From NCBI RefSeq assembly GCF_024692365.1, contig NZ_JAILMR010000131.1, positions 1-46,566 on the forward strand: a stretch of 46,566 nucleotides of DNA, read 5' to 3'. This document shows positions 7,484 through 17,502 of this stretch, one piece after another (position 1 is the stretch's first letter; every line of letters begins with the position of its first letter). This DNA comes from Ruminococcus sp. (GTDB lineage: Bacteria > Bacillota > Clostridia > Oscillospirales > Ruminococcaceae). The translations under genes were made by a program, and so were the position numbers. The notes under the pieces are model-generated. The model worked only from the letters and a program-made list of their open reading frames with translations, made no database searches and was not told the DNA's origin.

Positions 7484-10400
7484 ATGAGAAAGAAGATCAT
7501 AGCAGGCGTAGCTGCAATGCTTATGGTAGCTTCATGCGTACCTGCTAACACAAATTTCGGATTTTCTCCGATAACTCCAATCACAGCTTCTGCGGCTGAT
7601 TCCAAGTTGGATCTGGGTAATATTGTCATTACACAAAACAGCAAAACAGGCAATATCGAAATCACACCTAAAAATCTATATGAATATCTCGGTTTAGATG
7701 TCAGCGCAACTACACTTAACATCAATATGAGCGGATTAAAAAGCAATATAGAGGATTTTGTGGGCGGTTCTCTAAATGGCAAGAATATTATTTTGAATGC
7801 TCCTTCCGACTCCACCGCTAAACTAAACAAGTATGTTAACCTATCTCATATCAACTTCACTGACGATCTTATAACCGGTGTAGGTGCAAGCTTTGCTTCC
7901 GGCTGTAAAACTCTACAAACCGTTAACTTCGGAAGCAAGATAAATACTATCGGCAAGAGCGCTTTCAGTAGCTGCGGACATCTGCAGGGTACATCAGGCA
8001 CAAAGCTTGATCTTTCTAACATCGTAACAATTGAAGATTCAGCTTTTGCAAGCGATTCTGAAATTCAGAGCATCACATTCAGTAATAATCTTCTTTCCAT
8101 AGGCAACAGCGCTTTTTCAAGTGATATCGCGCTTAAGTCTCTGAATCTTCCAGCAAATCTTCTGAGCATCGGAAACAGCGCGTTCTCCAACTGTAAAGGA
8201 CTGGAATCTGTCAAATTTCAAGGCAATGACACACTCTCCTCTATCGGCACATCTGCTTTTGCGAGTTGCACTAGCCTGACTACTGTGACCGTTACAGGTT
8301 TCAACTACAACAGACTGCCAAATGGTTCTTCTGCAATAGAATGTGGAACTCAACTTTTCAACGGCTGTACTTCTCTTCAGAACTTCACGTGGTCCCACAA
8401 CTTCACTTCGATACCCGACGCTACATTTAGCGGCTGTACATCACTGACAAATTTCTCATTTGAAGGAGAAGCTACAGGTTCTTTATGTGCCCGCATAGGA
8501 AACAACGCATTCTATAACTGTGAATCACTTGTAAAAATCAACCTGCCAAATGCCAATACCGATATTGGTAAAACTGCTTTTGGAAACTGCAAAAAGCTTC
8601 AAGAAGTAGTCGTTTCTGATAAACTGGCAAATGTTGACAAGGGTGCTTTCGGAGGTTGCTGGGTACTGACACTTTATCCAAGATCTGATACCAATAAGAC
8701 CAAAAACAAAGTCGTTCTTCCATCTACTTGGAAAACGATTGCTGACAGTACTTTTGAAAAATGTAACGGTATTACTCAGGCTGATATCAAGTACGTTACT
8801 TCGATTGGCAAATCTGCATTTGATAGTTGCCACTCTCTCACAAGTATTACTATACCAGACGCAGTCACCACCCTCAACGATTATACATTCCGCAACTGCG
8901 AATCCCTGAAAGACGTAGTTGTATCCAAGCAACTTGGTATACTTGGCACTGACTCTGGTTGCGTTTTCCAGAACTGCACATCCCTTGAATCATTCACACC
9001 CAGCAATGCAACAAAGCTACCATATACTTTACAGTTTCCTGCATCTCTTGGTGGCATCCAGACGAGCGGCTTTGAAAACTGCCCCGCTTTCAAGTACATA
9101 AACTTTGCTAAGAATTCTCAGTTCAGTGTAGTTGGCGAAAGAGCATTCTACAAGTGTACAGGTTTGCTCGGTTCAAACGAAGGTGGAAATGCAAACAACA
9201 CCATTCAAATGCCTGCAGGCGTACGAGATATATTCAAAAATGCATTTGCTGAGTGTAATTCTCTTAAGAAAATCGAATTCCTTGGTAATGTTTCCACCAT
9301 AGGCATCTCTGCTTTCCAGAAATGTACTGCACTTGAAGAAGTTATCATGAACGATACTATCCAGCAGGTACGTGATTCTGCATTTGCTGACTGCACATCA
9401 CTCAAGAAGATGCCCCACACCAAGGAAGGCAAAACTGCATTCTCACATATCGACACCATCAATGCTTCTACATTCAAGAACTGTACAAGCCTTACAGAAG
9501 CTCAAATACCCAAGAACATAACCGTGATAGGCAACAGCGCCTTCTACGGATGTAAAACTCTTACAAAAGTACTGTGGGAACAGGGTTCAGCACTCGCTAC
9601 CATCGACAGCAGTGCTTTCAGCGGCGATGAAAATCTGGCTGTATTCACCCCCAAAAACGGCAGCACTGTTTCTACTTTCCCTGACAGCCTGACCAAGATA
9701 AACTCCAGTGCATTCACAAAGACAGCTCTTACAAAGCTCAAGATCGGTTCTCCCGCCAACGGAGATACTGTAATTTTAGGTTCCAGTGCTTTCTCAGATA
9801 ATAAAGCTCTGGAAGCAGTTGACTTCTCCGAATCCAACATTATCGAGATACCCAATAGCTGTTTCAGCAATGATATCAATCTCAAAACAGTTTTACTGCC
9901 TGAGACTTCTCTCACTAAGCTTGATGAAAAAGCATTCTACAAATGCAACCATCTGCACACTTTCGGAACTACTTCTGCTAAAAGTGGCCAGTATACTATC
10001 CCCGAATCACTGACCTATATCGGCAACAATGTATTCGAAGACAACTTCTGTATGCAGGTGGTCAATATTCCTGCATCGACAACATCGCTGAAAATATCAA
10101 TGTTCAATATCAACCTTAGGAATGTTAAAGTTGAGGAGAACGGCTATACTCCTCTGGAAGCTATAAATGTTCATAAGAACAATCAAAACTATAAGAGTAT
10201 AGATGGCATTCTCTACAGCCGTGATGGGAAAACTCTGTACAATGTTCCCATCGAAAAGAAGATTTCCACTTACGAGGTACCTAAAGAAGTTGAAACCATA
10301 GAATCGTATGCCTGCGTAAATGCTAATCTGAAAAAAGTTGTTCTAAATGAAGCTCTGAAAGAAATCAAAGAAAAGGCATTCAACGACTGCCAAAGCCTTG

Positions 10401-11065
10401 AGAGCGTGAATTTCGGTAAGAACGGCACAGTAGATTTAAAACTCTCTGATAAAAAGACCATATTCGCAAAAGACAAAGGCAAGATCACACTTTACGGTAC
10501 TACTGGTTCTACTGCAGAGGCATACGCAGAGAAGAACAGCTCAAAGGTAACATTCGTAAATAATGACCTTGTTGCTACTAAGCTAGATATACTCTCCAAG
10601 AACGGCAAAGTTATCACCGGCAGCATCACTCTGGCTCTTACCGAGAAAAACTACACTTTCGGTTGCAAGCAGACCACTGCAAAGGGCAAAGAAGCTGCTG
10701 ATAACCTTATCTGGTCATCAAGTGATTCCGCTGTTGCAGTTATCGACAATACAGGTAAGGCTACATTCAAGGGCAAGGGCACCACAACTATTACCGTTAC
10801 TAACGCCAACGGCACAGCAGTTGCCAGTGTCAAACTGACAATTGGTGACAAAACAACTTTCGTTGACGATCTGCTTGGTGACGTTAACGGCGACGGTAAG
10901 ATAAATGTTACTGATATCACAAAGATCGCTTATCACATAAAGGGTAAGAAGTTACTTGATGCACAGGCTCAGAAACGTGCTGATGTCAATAACGACGGCA
11001 ATATCAACGTAACTGATATCACAAAGATCGCTTCTCACATAAAGGGCAAAAAGCTCCTGAACTGA
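7484..11065 (+). CDS. Giant secreted BspA-type leucine-rich-repeat protein with Ig-like domain and dockerin
   Basis: This 1193-residue exported protein begins with a signal peptide (1 to about 37, ending ASAA). Residues about 110-990 are tandem BspA/LRR_5 units of the type AFxxCxxLxxVxxxxxVTxIGxxAF. At about 1030-1125 is a bacterial Ig-like (BIG2) domain, WSSSDSAVAVIDNTGKATF. A C-terminal type I dockerin (about 1130-1193) has two calcium loops, DVNGDGKINVTD and DVNNDGNINVTD, each followed by an ITKIA-HIKGKKLL helix. The dockerin should attach it to a cohesin on a scaffoldin or the cell surface; BspA repeats usually mediate adhesion. The ATG has GGAGG upstream and a terminator follows at 11100. 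Confidence 0.95.
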   Translation: MRKKIIAGVAAMLMVASCVPANTNFGFSPITPITASAADSKLDLGNIVITQNSKTGNIEITPKNLYEYLGLDVSATTLNINMSGLKSNIEDFVGGSLNGKNIILNAPSDSTAKLNKYVNLSHINFTDDLITGVGASFASGCKTLQTVNFGSKINTIGKSAFSSCGHLQGTSGTKLDLSNIVTIEDSAFASDSEIQSITFSNNLLSIGNSAFSSDIALKSLNLPANLLSIGNSAFSNCKGLESVKFQGNDTLSSIGTSAFASCTSLTTVTVTGFNYNRLPNGSSAIECGTQLFNGCTSLQNFTWSHNFTSIPDATFSGCTSLTNFSFEGEATGSLCARIGNNAFYNCESLVKINLPNANTDIGKTAFGNCKKLQEVVVSDKLANVDKGAFGGCWVLTLYPRSDTNKTKNKVVLPSTWKTIADSTFEKCNGITQADIKYVTSIGKSAFDSCHSLTSITIPDAVTTLNDYTFRNCESLKDVVVSKQLGILGTDSGCVFQNCTSLESFTPSNATKLPYTLQFPASLGGIQTSGFENCPAFKYINFAKNSQFSVVGERAFYKCTGLLGSNEGGNANNTIQMPAGVRDIFKNAFAECNSLKKIEFLGNVSTIGISAFQKCTALEEVIMNDTIQQVRDSAFADCTSLKKMPHTKEGKTAFSHIDTINASTFKNCTSLTEAQIPKNITVIGNSAFYGCKTLTKVLWEQGSALATIDSSAFSGDENLAVFTPKNGSTVSTFPDSLTKINSSAFTKTALTKLKIGSPANGDTVILGSSAFSDNKALEAVDFSESNIIEIPNSCFSNDINLKTVLLPETSLTKLDEKAFYKCNHLHTFGTTSAKSGQYTIPESLTYIGNNVFEDNFCMQVVNIPASTTSLKISMFNINLRNVKVEENGYTPLEAINVHKNNQNYKSIDGILYSRDGKTLYNVPIEKKISTYEVPKEVETIESYACVNANLKKVVLNEALKEIKEKAFNDCQSLESVNFGKNGTVDLKLSDKKTIFAKDKGKITLYGTTGSTAEAYAEKNSSKVTFVNNDLVATKLDILSKNGKVITGSITLALTEKNYTFGCKQTTAKGKEAADNLIWSSSDSAVAVIDNTGKATFKGKGTTTITVTNANGTAVASVKLTIGDKTTFVDDLLGDVNGDGKINVTDITKIAYHIKGKKLLDAQAQKRADVNNDGNINVTDITKIASHIKGKKLLN

Positions 11066-11099
11066 TATCTCGACAATTGACACAATAAAATAGTATTAA

Positions 11100-11140
11100 A
11101 TGCACTTCTGTCGATCATTTGTCAGAAGTGCATTTTTATT
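11100..11140 (+). terminator. Terminator of the leucine-rich-repeat gene
   Basis: An 11-bp stem, ATGCACTTCTG (11100-11110) with CAGAAGTGCAT (11123-11133), is followed by TTTTATT. Confidence 0.9.
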
Positions 11141-11144
11141 CAGA

Positions 11145-11184
11145 CACAAAAACACCTCCGTACCATCTGAATACGGAGGTGTTT
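11145..11184 (-). terminator. Terminator of the ABC exporter operon
   Basis: A 13-bp stem (arms 11150-11162 and 11172-11184) is followed on the minus strand by TTTTTG. It starts a few bases after the stop of the second ABC gene. Confidence 0.9.
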
Positions 11185-11188
11185 CTTA

Positions 11189-12958
11189 TTATGCAGATTG
11201 TGATGTATAGAGCTCGTAGTAAGCGCCGCGTTTTTCCATCAGTTCATCGTGGGTGCCGCTTTCAAGTATACCCTTTTCGTCGATATACATTATGCGGTCA
11301 CAGTTGCGGATGGTTGAGAGCCTGTGAGCGATTATGAATGACGTTCTGCCTTTGAGCAGCTGTTCTATGCCCTTTTGCAGAAGTGCTTCGGTCTTGGCAT
11401 CAATTGAGGATGTCGCTTCATCGAGCACCAGTATCTTAGGATCGCTTAGAAGAGTTCTTGCAAAACTGATAAGCTGTTTCTCGCCACCCGAAAGCTTGCT
11501 GCCGCGCTCGTTGACTTCCGTTTCATATCCCATATCCATTCGGCTGATGAACTCGTCCGCACAGACAGTTTTTGCTGCCTCACGTACTTCTTCGTCGGTG
11601 GCATTCTGTTTGCTGTAACGTATGTTATCCATTATCGTGCCGCTGAATATGAAACTATCCTGGAGCATTATGCCCATCTGTGAGCGCAGAGACTTCAAAG
11701 TGACATCGGATATCGGTACACCATCAACGGTTATCCTGCCCTGTTCGATATCGTAGAAACGGGATATCAGGGATACTATCGTAGATTTGCCAGCACCCGT
11801 AGGTCCGACCAGGGCTACGCTCTCCCCTGCCTTTACATCAAAAGAAAGATGCTCAAGTACGTTGATATCCTTCTCGTAGCCGAAAGTAACGTCCTCAAAG
11901 CTGACCTGACCTGTTATCTCGCCAAGTTCGGAAGCATCCTCTTTATCGGTTATGGTAACAGGTTCGTCAAGCGTTTCAAATATACGTTCCAGATAAGCAA
12001 CGTTGTTTATGAAGTTGTTCATAATATTTGAAATGTTCATTATCGGCTGCCAGAATCTTCCTGCGTAGCCTGTCATAGCAGCAAGCACGCCGAGGGATAC
12101 TGTCTCGCGGGGAAGAACAAGGAGTCCCACGATAAAGAGCGAAGCCCTTATCATCGTTGAGATATTATCCGTAGCAGGCCATACAAGGTTCGAGTACTTA
12201 ACAGCCCTCATCCAGGACTTGCGGTACTTCTCATTCAAATGATCGTATATCTCAGCGTTTTCTTCTTCGCGGGTGAATACCTGCGTTATCCTTGCGCCGA
12301 CGATATTCTCCTGCAAGTAGGCATTCATGTTGGATGACTTGTTTGAAACATCCTGCCATGCAAGGCGCTGCTGCTTTTTGATAGCAAACATTACCATTAT
12401 GAACAAAGGCAGACCCGACATCGCCACAATTGTCAGCTTAGGGCTGACTATCACCATGAACACCAGTATGAACAGCATATTCAGTATCTCCATAACGAAG
12501 TTGATTATACCGTTTGAGAGCATATCCGATACGGAGTTAACGTAGTTTATAACACGTATCAGTATCTTACCGTGGGGACGGTCATCGTAGTAGGTGAAAG
12601 GCAGTTTCTGCAAATGTGCGAACAAGTCCTCACGAATATCAAAGATTATATCCTGGCCCACAACAGTCATTATACGTCCGCGGATATTGCCAAGCACGGT
12701 GCCAAGTACGCTGAATCCCAGCAGGGCAAGCCCTAGAAGAATAAGCTCTTTAACGTTCTTGTTTGGTATCGTAACATCCAGCGCACGCTGAGTTATCAGC
12801 GGTCCTACAAGCCCGCATACTGCCGCCGCCATGCTTATCAACAGCGAAAGTATCATTTTGCCTTTATACTTTTTTATGTATACATAGGAACGTTTCAAAT
12901 GGGCGAAGTCAAAGGGCTTTTCAAGCTGTTCGTCCACATCGTATTTGTTTCTTGCCAT
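11189..12958 (-). CDS. ABC exporter half-transporter, consensus catalytic ATPase site
   Basis: This 589-residue half-transporter has an N-terminal six-helix exporter domain (about 30-320) and a C-terminal ATPase domain. Walker A is GPTGAGKST, Walker B with catalytic glutamate is ILVLDEATSS, and the switch histidine is present in IIAHRLST. The signature reads LSGGEKQ rather than LSGGQ. It pairs with the upstream gene, with which it overlaps by one base (TAATG). The family exports drugs, peptides or lipids (BmrC/BmrD, TM287/288 type); the substrate cannot be read from sequence. Confidence 0.93.
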   Translation of the reverse strand: MARNKYDVDEQLEKPFDFAHLKRSYVYIKKYKGKMILSLLISMAAAVCGLVGPLITQRALDVTIPNKNVKELILLGLALLGFSVLGTVLGNIRGRIMTVVGQDIIFDIREDLFAHLQKLPFTYYDDRPHGKILIRVINYVNSVSDMLSNGIINFVMEILNMLFILVFMVIVSPKLTIVAMSGLPLFIMVMFAIKKQQRLAWQDVSNKSSNMNAYLQENIVGARITQVFTREEENAEIYDHLNEKYRKSWMRAVKYSNLVWPATDNISTMIRASLFIVGLLVLPRETVSLGVLAAMTGYAGRFWQPIMNISNIMNNFINNVAYLERIFETLDEPVTITDKEDASELGEITGQVSFEDVTFGYEKDINVLEHLSFDVKAGESVALVGPTGAGKSTIVSLISRFYDIEQGRITVDGVPISDVTLKSLRSQMGIMLQDSFIFSGTIMDNIRYSKQNATDEEVREAAKTVCADEFISRMDMGYETEVNERGSKLSGGEKQLISFARTLLSDPKILVLDEATSSIDAKTEALLQKGIEQLLKGRTSFIIAHRLSTIRNCDRIMYIDEKGILESGTHDELMEKRGAYYELYTSQSA

Positions 12959-14736
12959 TATACCGTCACCCCGCTTTCTTCTGCGCAGTTTATGCCGCTT
13001 TGCAGTTCGTATATCTGCCTGTAATAGCCATCACGTTTGATAAGTTCCTCATGAGTTCCCATATCGGCTATCTTTCCGTTTTGCAGTATGATTATCTTGT
13101 CTGCGTTCTTTGAGGACGATATCCTCTGTGCGATTATTATCTTGGTACATTCAAAATCCAGTCCACCGCTGAGGCTTTGCTGAATGAAATGCTCGGTCTC
13201 CATATCCACCGCCGAGGTGGTATCATCGAGTATCAGCACAGCAGGTCTTACGGCTATCGCCCTTGCCAGAGAAATACGCTGTTTCTGTCCGCCCGAAAGA
13301 CCTACACCGCGCTCGCCGACAATAGTCTCATACTTGTCGGGCAGTTTCTCGATGAAGTCACTCGCTGCCGAAAGCTCAGCACAGCGCCTTACATACTCTT
13401 CTTCCATATCACTGTCGCCATAGGCTATGTTTGAATCTATGGTATCCGAATACAACAGAACATCCTGCGTTGCTATGCCTATACTGCTTCTCAGGGTGTG
13501 CAGCTTGTGCATACGTACATTTCTGCCGTCCACAAGCACCTCTCCCCTGTCGCAGTCGAAAAATCTGGGGATAAGGTTCACAAGGGTTGTCTTGCCGCTT
13601 CCGGTTTCACCCATTATAACAACGGTCTCACCTGCGTTTATTTTGAAGCTTACATTATCCAGTATCTTCTTCTCGCCGATGGAGAAAGTAACGTTCTTGA
13701 ACTCAATATCGCCGCGGAGTTTCTCCTTGTTCTCATGGGCGTCTTCCCTGTCAACTATGCGGGGAGCTTCATAGTATATCTCTATTACCTTGCCCGCAGA
13801 TGCCATGAAGCGGTGGAAATCGTTGACATAGGTGCCCATATTCCTCATGGGGTTGCCCACAGCCCAGAGAAGTCCCGATATAGCCACATACTGACCCATG
13901 GTAAGGTGCTGTTTTATCATAAAATATCCGCCGCAAATCAGCAGTATAACAGAAAGCGCACCCGCTGCGATATCTATAAAAGGGTGATATTTCAGCCATA
14001 CCATAGCCGCCTTGATATTTGATTCGCGGTATCCCTCGTCCTTTTTGCGGAACTTTTCTATCTCGTGATCCTCTTTTGCAAAAGCTTTTACAACGCGGTT
14101 GCCCGAGATATTTTCCTGTGCCGCAGTGTTCAGCGCCGAGGAAGTTTCTCTCACCTTGCGGTATGCAGGTCCTGCATGGCGTGAAAACAGCCTTGTCACA
14201 AAGAATATAACAGGTGTCATAGTCATAATGCAGAGTGCCGTGCGATAGTCGATAGTAAAGAAATATATCATCGAAGCCGCAAACAGCGCGAGATTCGCCA
14301 CAGTGTTGCTTATCACCCAGGATACCATGTGCCTTACCATGTCAAGGTCTCCTGTGAGCCTTGTCATGAGGTCGCCTGTGCGGTAACGGTCGTAGAAATC
14401 CATATCCTGATTCTCAATCTTGCGGAAAAGATGGGTGCGTATCCTGTATATCATCGCCTGCGAAGCCTTTTCATAATACATATTGCAAGTATAGGTAAGG
14501 CTGGTTCGCAGGAGCGTAACACCTATCATGCCCGCTATCAGCCACAGCAGAAGATCCCTGTGATCCCGCAGATTTTCCGCGGCTTGTTTATTGGATACAA
14601 AAGTATCGATTATCTTTGACTGGAAATACTGCGCAGCCACAAACATTCCGTTACAGACTACCGAAAGCACCAGCGCACAGATATACACCGCGCGGCTGCC
14701 TTTCAGGTTCGCCCAAAGCCACCTGAGCTGAAACAT
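12958..14736 (-). CDS. ABC exporter half-transporter, degenerate ATPase site
   Basis: The 592-residue partner of the next gene has the same layout: six membrane helices (to about 320) and an ATPase domain with Walker A GETGSGKTT and signature LSGGQKQR. After Walker B the catalytic residue is aspartate (LILDDTTSA) instead of glutamate. The switch histidine is replaced by glutamine (IIAQRISS). With LSGGE in the partner, this gives one degenerate and one consensus ATP site, as in heterodimeric exporters. The ATG at 14734-14736 follows GGGAGG. It is the first gene of a two-gene operon. Confidence 0.93.
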   Translation of the reverse strand: MFQLRWLWANLKGSRAVYICALVLSVVCNGMFVAAQYFQSKIIDTFVSNKQAAENLRDHRDLLLWLIAGMIGVTLLRTSLTYTCNMYYEKASQAMIYRIRTHLFRKIENQDMDFYDRYRTGDLMTRLTGDLDMVRHMVSWVISNTVANLALFAASMIYFFTIDYRTALCIMTMTPVIFFVTRLFSRHAGPAYRKVRETSSALNTAAQENISGNRVVKAFAKEDHEIEKFRKKDEGYRESNIKAAMVWLKYHPFIDIAAGALSVILLICGGYFMIKQHLTMGQYVAISGLLWAVGNPMRNMGTYVNDFHRFMASAGKVIEIYYEAPRIVDREDAHENKEKLRGDIEFKNVTFSIGEKKILDNVSFKINAGETVVIMGETGSGKTTLVNLIPRFFDCDRGEVLVDGRNVRMHKLHTLRSSIGIATQDVLLYSDTIDSNIAYGDSDMEEEYVRRCAELSAASDFIEKLPDKYETIVGERGVGLSGGQKQRISLARAIAVRPAVLILDDTTSAVDMETEHFIQQSLSGGLDFECTKIIIAQRISSSKNADKIIILQNGKIADMGTHEELIKRDGYYRQIYELQSGINCAEESGVTV

Positions 14737-14954
14737 ATTCTTCCTCCCTTGACGTATCTGTCTTCTTACTTACTCTCTTTTTTGAAATATTATTCATTAT
14801 AACACACAGCCCGCGGATTTGAATAGTATATACTATACTTTTCTTAACATATCCTATAATAAAACTTCTTGAAAACGTTTTCGAGACAATGTTATCAGTC
14901 CTTTAATCGCATATTTTATAAACGATAAATATTTCGCTTAGTTTACGCTTTCTA

Positions 14955-15236
14955 TTAGCCACTAATCGGTATACCTCTGCGGATACATTCTTCTTCAAAC
15001 GCCCGAAGTATCCTGTCCTCTATCTCTTCACGGGCACTTGCGGTTATCGGGTGAACTATATCGCGGAACTCACCATTTTCGTCACGCCTGCTGGGCATTG
15101 CCGCGAAAATCCTGTGCTCTCCCTGTACTATCTTTATATCATGCACTGCCAGAACATCATCAAAAGTCACGCTGACTATCCCCCTCAGCCGACCGCTTTC
15201 ACTTATCTTTCTTATTTTTATACCTGTTATCTTCAT
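14955..15236 (-). CDS. spoVG: SpoVG family regulator
   Basis: This 93-residue protein has the conserved SpoVG blocks: IKIRKI near the start, VTFDDVLAVHDIKIVQG, FAAMPSRRDENGEFRDIVHPIT and a helical C-terminal end. SpoVG binds nucleic acid and modulates septation, envelope and developmental genes in Firmicutes, including species that do not sporulate. The ATG follows GAGGTC at about 10 nt. It is transcribed away from murC. Confidence 0.96.
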   Translation of the reverse strand: MKITGIKIRKISESGRLRGIVSVTFDDVLAVHDIKIVQGEHRIFAAMPSRRDENGEFRDIVHPITASAREEIEDRILRAFEEECIRRGIPISG

Positions 15237-15423
15237 ACTGTCTTATGACCTCACTTTAATTGCGGAAATCATACGAAAAAAGCTCCGATTTTATTACCGT
15301 ATTTGTTATTTGAGAATATGTTTACCACATAGCAAATAAATATTCTTAAAATGTCAATATTTTTTTTGAAAAGTGTAGTATAATATAATAGAATAAATGT
15401 TTTCATACAGGGAGGAACTTCAC

Positions 15424-16857
15424 ATGAGTTCGGTACTGACTGAAGAAGCACTCAGTAAAATAAAGCGAGTTCATTTTATCGGCATCGGCGGTTCGGGTAT
15501 GTATCCGCTGGCGCAGATATTCCATACAAAAGGATACGAGATCACAGGCTCGGACAATAACGAGACTGAAACACTTGAAGCTGTACGCAAGCTCGGCATA
15601 AAAGTATTTCTCGGACAGAAAGCCGAGAATATCGAGGGCGCTGAGCTTATAATATACACCGCAGCTATAATGGCGGATAATCCAGAGCTTATCGCAGCAA
15701 AGGCAAGCAACGCGATAGTATGTGAGAGAGCGGATATACTCGGCGTTATAACAGGCTGGTACGAAAACGCACTCTGCGTATGCGGCACCCACGGAAAGAC
15801 CACTACATCTTCCATGCTGACACAGATTTTCGTTGATGCGGGTGAGGACATCAGCTGTGTTATCGGCGGCAAGCTGCCAAGCATAGGCGGTTCGGGCAGA
15901 GCGGGCAAATCAAAGGATATGGTTTGCGAAGCCTGCGAGTATCAGGATCACTTCCTCAAACTCCACCCCGACTGCGCGATAATACTCAACGTTGACGCTG
16001 ATCATCTGGAGTATTTCAAGAATATCGAAAATATAATCAAAAGTTTCCACACCTTTGCAGATATGGCAAGCAAGGCTGTTATATACAACGGCGATGACGC
16101 TAATACCAGAAAATCTCTGGAAGGAATATCGGGCAAGGAACTGATAAGCTTCGGCTGGGATAAGGCTAATGATTATTCTGCCGAGATAATAAGCAAAAAG
16201 GGTCTTGTGACAAAGTTCACCGCATTTTTCAAGGGCGAGGCACTGGGAGAAGTTGAGATAAACGTTCCCGGCGACCACAATGTTCTGAACGCACTTGCTG
16301 CAATGGCTGCCGCAAGATATTCGGGAATTTCCTTTGAAGCCGCTGCCAAGGGACTTGCAAGTTTCCACGGCGCGATAAGACGTTTCCAGCTGATAGATAA
16401 GGTCAAGGGGCTTACCATAGTTGATGACTATGCACATCACCCCAAGGAGATAGAAGTTACTCTCCGTGCAGCAAAGGGTCTTGATTTCAAGAGAGTGTGG
16501 GCAGTATTCCAGCCTTTCACCTATTCCCGTACAGAGATACTGATGGACGATTTCGCAAGAGCTCTGGAGATAGCTGATATATCCGTTATAACAGATATCA
16601 TGGGCAGCCGCGAAAAGAACGAACACGGCATCTACACCGAAATGCTGGGCGCAAAGACAAAGAACGCTGTCTGGTTCGATACTCCCCATGATGTTGTTGA
16701 CAAGCAGACTGCCGAGCAGAAAGAAAAGAACTTCGATGAATGCATCGACTATATAATCAAGAATGCCGAAGATGGAGATATCCTGATAACCTTCGGCTGC
16801 GGAGATGTTTACAAACTAGCGAAGAAACTGGCTAAGAAACTCAGAGAGAACGACTGA
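15424..16857 (+). CDS. murC: UDP-N-acetylmuramate--L-alanine ligase
   Basis: MurC adds L-alanine to UDP-MurNAc, the first amino-acid step of the peptidoglycan stem peptide, in the cytoplasm. The 477-residue protein shows HFIGIGGSGM (UDP binding), the ATP loop CGTHGKTTTSSM, NVDADHLEYF, and VDDYAHHPKEI in the C-terminal domain. The length is normal. The ATG at 15424 follows GGGAGG with a 7-nt gap; an in-frame ATG at 15397 has no site. lexA follows 25 bases downstream and is likely co-transcribed. Two overlapping TATAAT hexamers at 15379-15389 probably serve the promoter, though no clear -35 is visible. Confidence 0.96.
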   Translation: MSSVLTEEALSKIKRVHFIGIGGSGMYPLAQIFHTKGYEITGSDNNETETLEAVRKLGIKVFLGQKAENIEGAELIIYTAAIMADNPELIAAKASNAIVCERADILGVITGWYENALCVCGTHGKTTTSSMLTQIFVDAGEDISCVIGGKLPSIGGSGRAGKSKDMVCEACEYQDHFLKLHPDCAIILNVDADHLEYFKNIENIIKSFHTFADMASKAVIYNGDDANTRKSLEGISGKELISFGWDKANDYSAEIISKKGLVTKFTAFFKGEALGEVEINVPGDHNVLNALAAMAAARYSGISFEAAAKGLASFHGAIRRFQLIDKVKGLTIVDDYAHHPKEIEVTLRAAKGLDFKRVWAVFQPFTYSRTEILMDDFARALEIADISVITDIMGSREKNEHGIYTEMLGAKTKNAVWFDTPHDVVDKQTAEQKEKNFDECIDYIIKNAEDGDILITFGCGDVYKLAKKLAKKLREND

Positions 16858-16882
16858 CACAGCTGCCGTAAAGGAGGAGCGT

Positions 16883-17467
16883 ATGAAAGTCACCGATAAC
16901 GAGCGTAAGGTATTTGAATTTATTAAAGAGAGAGTCGAGGACGGTTATCCCCCTACGGTAAGGGAGATATGCTCGCATTTCGGCTTCAAATCCACTTCCA
17001 CCGCACACAGATATATAAAAACACTGACCGCAAAGGGTTTCCTTGAAAAGAGCGATAACCAGAACCGCGCGATTAAACTTGTTGGCGGCGGCGGTATGCT
17101 GATACCTCTTGTGGGTACGGTAACTGCGGGAACTCCGATAACGGCGATAGAATACGTCAGCGAATATATAAGCTTTCAGCCCGCAAGACATTACGGCAAT
17201 CCGCTGTTTGCGCTGAAAGTACGCGGCGAATCCATGATAAACGCCGCTATACTTGACGGTGATACCGTCGTAGTAGAACAGACTTCGGTGGCTGAGAACG
17301 GACAGATAGTCGTGGCGCTGGTTGAGGGAAGCGACGCCACAGTAAAGACTTTCTACAAAGAAGACGGCCATTTCAGACTTCAGCCCGAGAACGACACAAT
17401 GGATCCGATAATATTGGAAAATGTCGAGATACTCGGACGAGTAGTGGGGGTAATAAGATATATATAA
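16883..17467 (+). CDS. lexA: LexA repressor, SOS response
   Basis: LexA represses DNA-damage genes and is inactivated by RecA-stimulated self-cleavage. The 194-residue protein has an N-terminal winged helix (GYPPTVREICSHFGFKSTST, residues 21-40). The cleavage site is A82-G83 in TVTAGTP. The peptidase dyad is S117 (RGESM) and K155 (SDATVK). All catalytic features are intact. The ribosome site AAAGGAGG is strong. I found no convincing Gram-positive SOS box within the window, so the regulon cannot be assessed. Confidence 0.96.
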   Translation: MKVTDNERKVFEFIKERVEDGYPPTVREICSHFGFKSTSTAHRYIKTLTAKGFLEKSDNQNRAIKLVGGGGMLIPLVGTVTAGTPITAIEYVSEYISFQPARHYGNPLFALKVRGESMINAAILDGDTVVVEQTSVAENGQIVVALVEGSDATVKTFYKEDGHFRLQPENDTMDPIILENVEILGRVVGVIRYI

Positions 17468-17502
17468 ACCCCGACAGGGTTTGAAAGGAAAGGGAAGTTC
17501 CA

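Noticed and set aside
15910..16689. A 259-residue minus-strand open frame
   Set aside because: It is antisense to murC, with no ribosome site and no recognisable motifs.
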